The notes under the pieces are model-generated. The model was not told the DNA's origin and searched no databases. It saw only the letters and a program-made list of their open reading frames with translations. From Candidatus Magasanikbacteria bacterium RIFOXYD12_FULL_33_17 (GTDB lineage: Bacteria; Patescibacteriota; Patescibacteriia; Magasanikbacterales; UBA922), in NCBI GenBank assembly GCA_001783255.1, contig MFRB01000050.1, positions 1-12,872 on the forward strand: a stretch of DNA of 12,872 nt, written 5' to 3'. Of the stretch, positions 5,962 to 12,723 are shown piece by piece; position 1 is the first letter of the stretch, and each line of letters starts with the position of its first letter. A program made the position numbers and the translations under genes.

Positions 5962-7200
5962 TTATTGTAATTGACATTTTAGGTTATAAGTAGCACCAAA
6001 TTTACTATCTGTAGTATCACTAAACATCTTACAAGTATTCTCTGTAAAAACGATTGGTTGCATATCCTTTATCTGACCATTAAGCATTGTTTTTGCCGTA
6101 GTACAGCCAGAACCTGTCATACTAGCTTGATCTATCAACTGTTTATATTCAATTGGTCCGTATGATTTACCAATTATGAAATCCTGCGAAATAGTAGTAT
6201 TACAAGATCCCAACACAGGAATACTCGCTGAGGCGACAACATTACAATGACAGACTTGTGATTTTTTAGTTTCTGGAATAGTATCTAATTTTTTATTTGT
6301 GGTAACAACAGCACTAGCAGTACTAACTCCAAGACCTTGTAAAATTACATTTATTATAGCATAACTGGCGAAAATAACAACAATGCCCATCACTGCCCAA
6401 ACCATAGCAGTAGTTCCTTTTTGGACTTTATCACTACTACCAGCCGACGTAAGCCAAACGAAACCACCATAGATAAAAACAAGCAAAGCCAACGAACCTA
6501 AAATACCCAAAGATACTTTGATAAGGTTACCAAAAATTTGAGTGATGTCAGTAGTTCCTATAGGATTTTCCAAACTTACAATTGCTTGAGCATTGAAAGT
6601 TGTTGATTCGCTAGATTTTGAATCTGAATTAGAATTAGTATTAGAACTGTTGAGAGCATTTATACAAGTTTGTTGTGAATCATACAAAGATCCAGAACAA
6701 GCACCGCCACTACCTTCTATACAATTTTTTTCAGGAGTTAAACACCATTTTTTTTCAGGAGAAGTCGCACCTTGACAACAATATGTAGCACCTGAACAGA
6801 GATTTGTTTCACAACTTTTTTCTGCAGTACAAGCAGAAACACTACTTATACCACAAGCTGTCAAAGGCTGACAACTCCAAGTAGGATGTTGTTGCTTACA
6901 ATTATCTGTAGAACCTGAACCAGATGGAGTAGATGGACTACTACCAGAACTTGCAGAGCCAGAAGATCCCTCTGTAGCAATACCAAAAGCTTCTAAACTT
7001 TCCAAATGTTGCTGACATTCAGCCTGTGTTGTTTTTTCTATACCAGGGCAAGTTTGACCATAAGTTTTTTCTTGACAAGAAAGTACATCACCTAAAGTAA
7101 CAACACAATAAGAAGCTTTAACAAAATTAATATTCAAAAAAAATCCAAAACTTACAAATAAAACGAACATCAAAAACTTTGTAAAAAATATTTTTTTCAT
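5962..7200 (-). CDS. Large T4SS pilin-like fusion with Cys-rich domains on both sides (class III)
   Basis: A 412-residue secreted protein. Signal peptide 1-29 (...NFVKA). First Cys module 32-69 (YCVVTLGDVLSC...C...AECQQHL), Ser/Gly linker 78-98, a denser Cys segment 101-142, second module 153-183 (WCLTPEKNC...C...QTCINAL), then an Asn/Ser-rich spacer. The pilin core follows: helix 1 about 226-249 (LVFIYGGFVWLTSAGSS), loop SDKVQKG (256-262), helix 2 about 266-289 (VMGIVVIFASYAIINVIL). A C-terminal domain (317-412) adds six more cysteines, starting CHCN. Topology puts both Cys-rich parts outside. It starts eight bases after the 7209-8468 gene, without a Shine-Dalgarno, and precedes the putative major pilin by 60 bases. 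Likely a minor, tip or adhesin subunit; function inferred. Confidence 0.83.
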   Translation of the reverse strand: MKKIFFTKFLMFVLFVSFGFFLNINFVKASYCVVTLGDVLSCQEKTYGQTCPGIEKTTQAECQQHLESLEAFGIATEGSSGSASSGSSPSTPSGSGSTDNCKQQHPTWSCQPLTACGISSVSACTAEKSCETNLCSGATYCCQGATSPEKKWCLTPEKNCIEGSGGACSGSLYDSQQTCINALNSSNTNSNSDSKSSESTTFNAQAIVSLENPIGTTDITQIFGNLIKVSLGILGSLALLVFIYGGFVWLTSAGSSDKVQKGTTAMVWAVMGIVVIFASYAIINVILQGLGVSTASAVVTTNKKLDTIPETKKSQVCHCNVVASASIPVLGSCNTTISQDFIIGKSYGPIEYKQLIDQASMTGSGCTTAKTMLNGQIKDMQPIVFTENTCKMFSDTTDSKFGATYNLKCQLQ

Positions 7201-7208
7201 AAAAATTA

Positions 7209-8468
7209 TTATATGATCCTAAATGATTGACTGACATTTAGAGCATCAAGCAAGAAGCCAACAAGTATATAAGCTGTAAAAACGATTACCAAACCAATCA
7301 CTGCATAAACAAAGATTTGTTGTCCTTTTTTGACTTTGTCGCTATTACCAAAAGAGAATATCCAAGTGAAACCACCATAAACAAACATAATAAAAGCCAA
7401 ACCTGCTACAATAGAAAATATATAATTTATGATAACCAAACCCAATTTTACCAAATCATTTACATCTCGACATGAACCAGTAAAAGCACACTCTGGTAAC
7501 AACGAGTTGTCTGGAGTAGGATGTTCTGATTTTATTACAGCATCCACAGCTCCCCTATTCTTTATATCTGTTTTAAGTTCACATTTATTATTACTATTAA
7601 GAGAACATGATTTTGATTGAGAGCACTCTGCTGTTGTTAAATTATTACAAATTTTTTCATCTGTTTTTGATACACATGTTCCACTACCTACTTTTGATGC
7701 CCAAAAGCAAGCAGTGTTATTACACTCAATAGCACTGTGAAGATCTGAACAATTTATATTGTTTATATTTATATTAAAAACTTTTGATTCTTTTAAGTGA
7801 CTATTGTCAGCCACAAAAGTAAAGCTAACAGTAGTTGGCAAATCAACTTTATGATTTTTTAAATAAGAAGGAGCATCAAACTTATAATTTACGCTTATAT
7901 CCTTCCCTAAAACAGCTGTGGAAGAACTAATAAAATTAACAGAGTCTTTTTCACAGTTAAAACAATTTAAAAATATTTTATCTGAACAATAATTTTCACA
8001 CTCTGCCTTTATAGTAAATTCTATAGAATCTGAAGAATAAATAGAGTTATTACCTGACGGCATTGTCCAATTGTAATGACCTAATTCTTTTTTGCAAGAA
8101 TTCAAATAATAATCAGCTGGTTTTGAAGTAGATAAATCAAATTGTTTTCCATTTTCACTAGAACAAACAGCTTTATAAACCAAGTCACAAATTCTACTAC
8201 TAGAATTTGTTAAACAAAAAGTGAAGTTTTGAGTTAAAAAATTATTACATGTTAGTACATCATTAAATACAGTACCGCCAGTTAGACATTGAGAAGAAAA
8301 ATCCTTTTGCACTTCTACACCCTTTTCTAAAACAGAATAAAAAGCAGCAAAACATTCAGCTTTTGGGGTTATACAATATCTTTCGTTAAAAGCATAAACA
8401 TCTGTAAAAAAAATAAATACAGAAAAAATAAATAAAATAAATAATGAGCTTTTCAAAAATCTATTCAT
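7209..8468 (-). CDS. Large T4SS pilin-like fusion with Cys-rich N-terminal ectodomain (class III)
   Basis: A 419-residue secreted protein. Signal peptide 1-26 (ends VYA). Cys module 31-85 (YCITPKAEC...TCNNFL), a Ser/Asn-rich middle (140-235) with alternating hydrophobic strands that could be an Ig-like beta domain, then two adjacent four-Cys units: C240-x8-C-x4-C-x10-C265 (SDLHSAIECNNTACFW) and C274-x7-C-x5-C-x7-C296. A PECAFTGSCRDVNDLV segment (325-340) leads into the pilin core: helix 1 about 343-369 (FVYGGFTWIFSFGNS), loop SDKVKKG (376-382), helix 2 about 386-410 (AVIGLVIVFTAYILVGFLL). The start lies three bases after the stop of the solute-binding protein, so the two are probably translationally coupled. 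It may be a surface-exposed adhesive or scaffold subunit (inference). Confidence 0.82.
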   Translation of the reverse strand: MNRFLKSSLFILFIFSVFIFFTDVYAFNERYCITPKAECFAAFYSVLEKGVEVQKDFSSQCLTGGTVFNDVLTCNNFLTQNFTFCLTNSSSRICDLVYKAVCSSENGKQFDLSTSKPADYYLNSCKKELGHYNWTMPSGNNSIYSSDSIEFTIKAECENYCSDKIFLNCFNCEKDSVNFISSSTAVLGKDISVNYKFDAPSYLKNHKVDLPTTVSFTFVADNSHLKESKVFNININNINCSDLHSAIECNNTACFWASKVGSGTCVSKTDEKICNNLTTAECSQSKSCSLNSNNKCELKTDIKNRGAVDAVIKSEHPTPDNSLLPECAFTGSCRDVNDLVKLGLVIINYIFSIVAGLAFIMFVYGGFTWIFSFGNSDKVKKGQQIFVYAVIGLVIVFTAYILVGFLLDALNVSQSFRII

Positions 8469-8471
8469 AAA

Positions 8472-9848
8472 TTACATTGTCTGCTGTACACGAGCAGCAG
8501 TATTAATAATTATGGCTTTATCTTTTTTTAACAAATCTGTTTCATTGGCAGATGGTTTGAGTAATTCGCTAATCATACTTTCAAAAGATTTCATAACACT
8601 ATCTATATTATTTCCTCTATACCAATTTTCTGCAAAAATAGCTTGAGTAGCAAAAGGTCCCAAATTTTCATCAGCTTGTTGTGTGGTAATTTGTGATCTA
8701 AGTGGACTAGGTCTAAAAACTTTGGCAGTATATTTAGCAACACCTTCTGGTGAAGTAATAAATCTGATGAAATCCCAAGCTTCATTTTGATTTTGACTTC
8801 TAGCGACCACCGATTCTACCCAATAATTAGCTACATTGCTTGGAGATTCTGGATTAAGTTGGAAAACTGGCATAATACGAAAATTCATTTGAGGAGCTCT
8901 ATTTTTTATAGTTTTGTAATCATAAGAATAACCAAAATAAAAACCTACTTTACCACGAATAAATTGATCCAAAGCTTTTCCTTGTTTTTCATTCCAACTA
9001 TAAGCTTCCTTGGTTGGTCTAGCAAAATCAGTATAAAAATCCAAAGCACTCAAAACAGGAGTATTTCTGCTTTGAACTTTTTCCAAACCGTTGGCAAAAG
9101 TAACAGTATTACCCAAAGACAGTTTGACCCCACTTTGCATGATAAAAAGAGAAATAATATCAAAAGCAGAATCAATATTGTTGGCAGTACCTAGAGCTGT
9201 ACCAGATTGTATTATATCACCAACAGAATTGAACTTGGTTAATTTTTTTACCGCCTCTATAAAACTGTTCCAATCTTTTGGAGCCTCAGCAATACCGGCT
9301 CTATCCAGTAAATCTTGATTATAAAATATTGACAAAGTATCCATGGCTAGTGGCAAACCATAGATTTTATTATTTATTACCACATCTTGTCCAACAGTTT
9401 TTACATAATCTTTGTTGATAGCACTCACTGTTTGCAACAAATTTGTATCAGTGACAACTTGTTGATCTTTGGAAAAATTGTTAGCAATGACTAGACGCGA
9501 CATTTGGGTACTGACTGGAGCACCAGACAATCTTGAAGCATTTTTACGCAACCAAGTCACATGTTGAGAAACCATATCTGGAGCGACATTGTCTGCCAAA
9601 GCATTGGTAAAAAGATTATCAAATTCATCATACTTCACCTGACGTATATCAATAGTCACATGAGGATAACGACTACTATATTCGCTAGCAAAAGCACGCA
9701 ACATATCTACATCATCATATACTGTCCAATAAGTTAGTTTTACTGGTTTCAAAGAGGTAACTTGAGATTGAGACAAACCCTTGCAACCAAAACCAGTCGT
9801 CAAAAAGAAAACTGTAATGAGTGACAAAGATAATATTTTTTTAAACAT
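8472..9848 (-). CDS. Family 1 extracellular solute-binding lipoprotein (sugar ABC type)
   Basis: A 458-residue MalE-like solute-binding protein. The signal peptide ends LTTGFGC, with the likely lipidated Cys at 22; the lipobox is not canonical (Gly rather than Leu at -3) but GFGCK is, from memory, typical of Patescibacteria lipoproteins. The fold opens with KLTYWTVYDD (37-46) and shows TIDIRQVKYDEF, APDMVSQHVTWL (89-100), and the hinge region GLPLAMDTLSIFYNQDLLDRAGI (164-186) followed by PKDWNSF (190-196). Family proteins deliver oligosaccharides, polyols or similar ligands to an ABC permease; the ligand cannot be read from sequence. No permease or ATPase is present nearby. Instead it sits between two Cys-rich pilin fusions, three bases from the downstream one. 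Its helper role in the pilin system, or surface capture of host-derived sugars, is speculative. Confidence 0.88.
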   Translation of the reverse strand: MFKKILSLSLITVFFLTTGFGCKGLSQSQVTSLKPVKLTYWTVYDDVDMLRAFASEYSSRYPHVTIDIRQVKYDEFDNLFTNALADNVAPDMVSQHVTWLRKNASRLSGAPVSTQMSRLVIANNFSKDQQVVTDTNLLQTVSAINKDYVKTVGQDVVINNKIYGLPLAMDTLSIFYNQDLLDRAGIAEAPKDWNSFIEAVKKLTKFNSVGDIIQSGTALGTANNIDSAFDIISLFIMQSGVKLSLGNTVTFANGLEKVQSRNTPVLSALDFYTDFARPTKEAYSWNEKQGKALDQFIRGKVGFYFGYSYDYKTIKNRAPQMNFRIMPVFQLNPESPSNVANYWVESVVARSQNQNEAWDFIRFITSPEGVAKYTAKVFRPSPLRSQITTQQADENLGPFATQAIFAENWYRGNNIDSVMKSFESMISELLKPSANETDLLKKDKAIIINTAARVQQTM

Positions 9849-9869
9849 AGAAACACGAATTTTAACACA

Positions 9870-9889
9870 CCTGCCTGCCGGCAGACAGG
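9870..9889. repeat. CCTGCCTGCCGGCAG-type palindromic repeat
   Basis: A 20-base near-perfect palindrome (cctgcctgcc / ggcagacagg) with a single C-A mismatch that becomes a G-U pair in minus-strand RNA. It lies in the 198-base gap between the 563-residue pilin fusion and the solute-binding lipoprotein. CTGCCGGCAG palindromes are, from memory, widespread intergenic repeats in Patescibacteria and related drafts. No T-run follows it, so it is not a typical terminator. Confidence 0.7.
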
Positions 9890-9926
9890 AATTAACACTA
9901 ATATTATTTCATCTACCCCCCAATTC

Positions 9927-9974
9927 GACGGATAGACAAGTTGACAATATGACAATAGAACAATGGGACAATTA
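9927..9974. repeat. Degenerate period-8 tandem repeat (GACAAnnn)
   Basis: Six consecutive eight-base units: gacggata, gacaagtt, gacaatat, gacaatag, aacaatgg, gacaatta. Four match GACAA exactly and one is AACAA. The period of eight is kept without slips. It occupies the non-coding gap between the 563-residue pilin fusion and the solute-binding lipoprotein; translations through it look spurious. It could be a decayed microsatellite or an array of protein-binding half-sites. Confidence 0.6.
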
Positions 9975-10046
9975 CCACTCAAACTCTAAAAACGTTCCTT
10001 TCCCTATTTTGACCAATATTAATCAAGATAAACTTTTAACCAAAAA

Positions 10047-11738
10047 TTATTTCAAAATATCCAACACAAAATTGACAACAGCATAACTAGAAAAAATTAT
10101 CACAATACCAAGCGTAGACCAGACAAAAATACCCACGGCTTTTTTCTTATTATCAGCATTACCATTTGCAGTCATAAACAAAAATCCTCCATACATAATC
10201 ATTACCAAAGCCAAAGTACCCAAGATACCCAACAATAATTTTATGAAATTACCAAGCAAACTTTGGACATTGTTTACATTCAATTTGTTCAAAGCTTTTA
10301 TATCAGAACTAAGACCACTCAACATATCAGAGTTTGTTTGTCCATTATTATTTTGAGAATCTTCAACTAACGTACTACATTCTTTTCCTTTTTCAACAAC
10401 TAAACACTGAACTGATTTACTATCACCAAAAGAACCAATGGCTTTTTCACAATCAGGTTTATTAATATATTTTTGTTCAATACAAGAACTTTTATCATTT
10501 GTACAAATACAAAAATTGGATTGCAAACTACTACACTCAGCACCTGGTTCTACTGATACACATATACGAGATGATAAATTAGGATTATTTTTTGATACTT
10601 CATTCAAAACAGATTCACACTGTGACTTAGTATTTAGCTTTGTAATTCCACAATTTGACTTATCTAAAGTACAAGCACAATACCCTGGTTGAGGTGTAAC
10701 CAAGCTCTCACAAGAATCCCATCCTGACTCTAAAACAGTACAAACTCTTTTATCTGTTTGTGAACTACTCCTCAAAAATTCCTCACATTCATATTTTGTT
10801 TTTACAGTGGTAACACCACAGTCTGACTTATCTAAAGTACAGGCACAATACTCTGGCTGAGGTGTATAATTAGCGTCACACATAGCTCCTAACTGCTGAG
10901 GTGGTTGGCTATTATTTCCATATCCCCAAGGAGGTAAATAATTATTTCCAGTCACTGTATCACATTTTTCCGGATATAAAAGATATGTCACACCACCAGG
11001 TATTGGATTACTTATATTTAAATCACTATAAAGTTCCCAATCTTTTTTAGAGATACTGGCATCACAAGTCATAAAACTTGTAAGTTTATCATCTGATGGA
11101 AAATAAAAAGAATTCAAACCCGGAGTAGTTTGCGAGGTAAATAAAGAATACTTTTCTTCAAATTCCTTTTGATTCAATGACAGTGAATTACAACCACCTC
11201 CCGACTCCGATTTTATTCTAGGCACACAACATACTGAGTCGTCATCTGTTATAGTTCTCAAAGTTCTTTCCATGTCTTCAAATTGTTTTTGAACCAAGCT
11301 TGTTCTAAGTTGCAATCCTTTCGGAGTACTCATTAACGTAAGTCCTTTTTCACACAAATCTGTATAATCATCAATTTGTCGTACTTCTAAATTTTGGTCT
11401 ATACCATCCAAATTCATTGAAAGGTTAATACAACTTTTAGAAATATCACTATCTCTATAAGAACGGGAGTTTGGTTCAGTAGCGAGTGGACTAGGACCAA
11501 AACCATAAGCCCCTATAAGTCTACCACTATAAGTTCCACCCGGACATGAAGCACTATCAGGATCAATAGGTTGTCCGACTGGCTGACCTGTTGCAAAATC
11601 ATAACACTGATCAGCACCTGCGATATTTTCTTCAAAATACACACAACACATTTCTGTAGCATAACTATATTTTACGAATCCAAAAACACCCACAACAACA
11701 AACAACATCATCAGAATTTTACTTATTTTCAAATTCAT
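10047..11738 (-). CDS. Large T4SS pilin-like fusion with three tandem six-Cys repeats (class III)
   Basis: A 563-residue secreted protein. Signal peptide 1-27 (ends SYA). N-terminal region 28-290 with scattered Cys, including CC pairs at 31-32 and 170-171, not recognised as a known domain. Three tandem repeats follow at about 297-345, 353-405 and 409-457. Each has six cysteines as aromatic-C-x-C-x6-C-x10-C-x(14-18)-C-x(8-9)-C and the consensus YCACTLDKSxCG...T..xCE. A polar spacer (458-490) leads to the C-terminal pilin core: helix 1 about 495-521 (LVMIMYGGFLFMTANGN), loop ADNKKKA, helix 2 about 535-560 (TLGIVIIFSSYAVVNFVL). It is the first pilin-like gene of the block, 21 bases after galU and presumably on its transcript. 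The repeat region suggests an extracellular binding or spacer role; function is inferred. Confidence 0.83.
   Translation of the reverse strand: MNLKISKILMMLFVVVGVFGFVKYSYATEMCCVYFEENIAGADQCYDFATGQPVGQPIDPDSASCPGGTYSGRLIGAYGFGPSPLATEPNSRSYRDSDISKSCINLSMNLDGIDQNLEVRQIDDYTDLCEKGLTLMSTPKGLQLRTSLVQKQFEDMERTLRTITDDDSVCCVPRIKSESGGGCNSLSLNQKEFEEKYSLFTSQTTPGLNSFYFPSDDKLTSFMTCDASISKKDWELYSDLNISNPIPGGVTYLLYPEKCDTVTGNNYLPPWGYGNNSQPPQQLGAMCDANYTPQPEYCACTLDKSDCGVTTVKTKYECEEFLRSSSQTDKRVCTVLESGWDSCESLVTPQPGYCACTLDKSNCGITKLNTKSQCESVLNEVSKNNPNLSSRICVSVEPGAECSSLQSNFCICTNDKSSCIEQKYINKPDCEKAIGSFGDSKSVQCLVVEKGKECSTLVEDSQNNNGQTNSDMLSGLSSDIKALNKLNVNNVQSLLGNFIKLLLGILGTLALVMIMYGGFLFMTANGNADNKKKAVGIFVWSTLGIVIIFSSYAVVNFVLDILK
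10648..10866 (-). repeat. Internal DNA repeat within the 563-residue pilin fusion
   Basis: Segments 10648-10698 and 10816-10866 are aligned without gaps at an offset of 168 bases (56 codons) and differ at about five positions out of 51. They encode the start of the first and second Cys repeats. The third repeat is recognisable only at protein level. The near-identity points to a recent or gene-conversion-maintained duplication of the module. Confidence 0.75.
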
Positions 11739-11759
11739 AAAAAATTAAATATTTTTTAT

Positions 11760-12595
11760 TTAAAATACCAAAAGTTCTTCTATTTGGTCTTTTATTTCTG
11801 GATCTTTTTTGGCAAAGTGAATAGCAGTCTTGAGCAAAGCTAATTTATTACCAGTATCAAAATAAATACCTTCATATTCATAGGCCATAAACTTTTTCTT
11901 CCTAACCAAAGCATTGGCCGCATCCGAAAGCCAAATTTCTCCATCACGACCAGTCTTCTGAGATTCAAGCATTGCCCAAATATCTTTGGTAAAGACATAG
12001 CGCATACCACCAATAATCAGACCATCTGGTGAAACTTTTTCAACAGCTGGTTTTTCTACAAAGTCAGACACACGATAAAGTCTTTTGTCTTTGGTAACCT
12101 TACCATAGACATTGCCATACTTGGTCATAGCTTCTTTGTCTGAAATTTTTTGGACACCGATTACTGAAGAATTTTCTTTGTTGAAAACTTTGATTAATTG
12201 CTTAATTACTGGTACTTTGGAATCAATAATACTATCACCATCAGAAAATACAAAAGATTCGTCACCAATAAATTCACGAGCACAAAGCAAAGCATGTCCA
12301 TTACCAAGAGGTTCAGATTGTCTATCAAAGGTTTTATTCTATCTATCTTTCCTTTCTTTTCCAAATAATTTTCAAAATCAGGGTCTCTATCAAAATGATC
12401 TTCTATCGCTCTCTTCTGAGAACTTGTCACAAAAATAATTTCTGTAATTCCACTAGCCACCATTTCCTCCACAATATACTGCACAACGGGTTTGTCGAGT
12501 ACTGGCAACATTTCTTTTGGCATAGCCTTAGTAGCCGGCAAAAATCTAGTGCCAAGACCTGCTACAGTGATAACTCCTTTACGAACTTTTTGCAT
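11760..12595 (-). pseudogene. galU: UTP-glucose-1-phosphate uridylyltransferase, frame-disrupted
   Basis: GalU makes UDP-glucose from UTP and glucose 1-phosphate for cell-surface glycans. The N-terminal part (12595 down to about 12335) has KGVITVAGLGTRFLPATKAM, PKEMLPVLDKPVVQYIVEE and KRAIEDHFDRD. The C-terminal part, in the -1 frame, has RQSEPLGNGHALLCAREFIGDESF, VSDFVEKP, GEIWLSDA and YEYEGIYFDTGNKL. The frames switch near 12335. Between KGK and RQ only about eight residues remain, where Bacillus GtaB-type enzymes (from memory) have about nineteen, so roughly 11 codons plus one base appear lost. A single deletion of about 34 bases would explain both. The start ATG 12595 is the family start; there is no Shine-Dalgarno. 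It may be a real lesion, an assembly or sequencing error, or population variation. The pilin operon follows 21 bases downstream. Confidence 0.85.
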
Positions 12596-12624
12596 AATTA
12601 ATTTAAAAAAAATTATTTGATTAT

Positions 12625-12633
12625 ATTATAGCA
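12625..12633 (-). promoter_or_regulatory. Extended -10 promoter upstream of galU and the pilin block
   Basis: The minus strand reads TGCTATAAT, a perfect extended -10 element (TGn plus TATAAT), about 30 bases upstream of ATG 12595. A weak -35 (tagcaa) stands 17 bases further up, as extended -10 promoters allow. It is the best promoter candidate in the window and is well placed to start transcription of galU and the genes behind it. An inverted repeat, TAGCAAA (12653-12647) and TTTGCTA (12635-12629), overlaps it and may be an operator. Confidence 0.6.
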
Positions 12634-12723
12634 AACTATTAGTTTTTTTGCTAATCAAAAAAATTATTATTGTGAACTCTTTATCAAGAGACTTTTGACT
12701 TTATAGACTTTATTAACTTTTAA

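Noticed and set aside
9870..9889. Palindrome as terminator between the 563-residue gene and the lipoprotein gene
   Set aside because: No T-run follows the stem on either strand, and it lies over 150 bases from the upstream stop.
9781..10086. Plus-strand open frame across the 9849-10046 gap
   Set aside because: Its translation passes through the palindromic repeat (giving LPAGRQ) and the period-8 repeat, and overlaps two real genes. Treated as spurious.
1620..11738. Type IV (PilA-like) prepilins
   Set aside because: No prepilin-peptidase site (G|FxxxE with a single N-terminal helix). The proteins have cleavable signal peptides and two helices with a charged loop, as in VirB2/TrbC-type pilins.
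12320..12345. Programmed -1 frameshift to make full-length GalU
   Set aside because: There is no X XXY YYZ slippery heptamer at the switch (context aga ata aaa cct), and residues are missing as well as the frame being shifted, which favours a deletion or error.
12677..12690. Hairpin ctctt-tatc-aagag as terminator of the partial gene
   Set aside because: A five-pair, AT-leaning stem without an immediate T-run on the minus strand; too weak to list.
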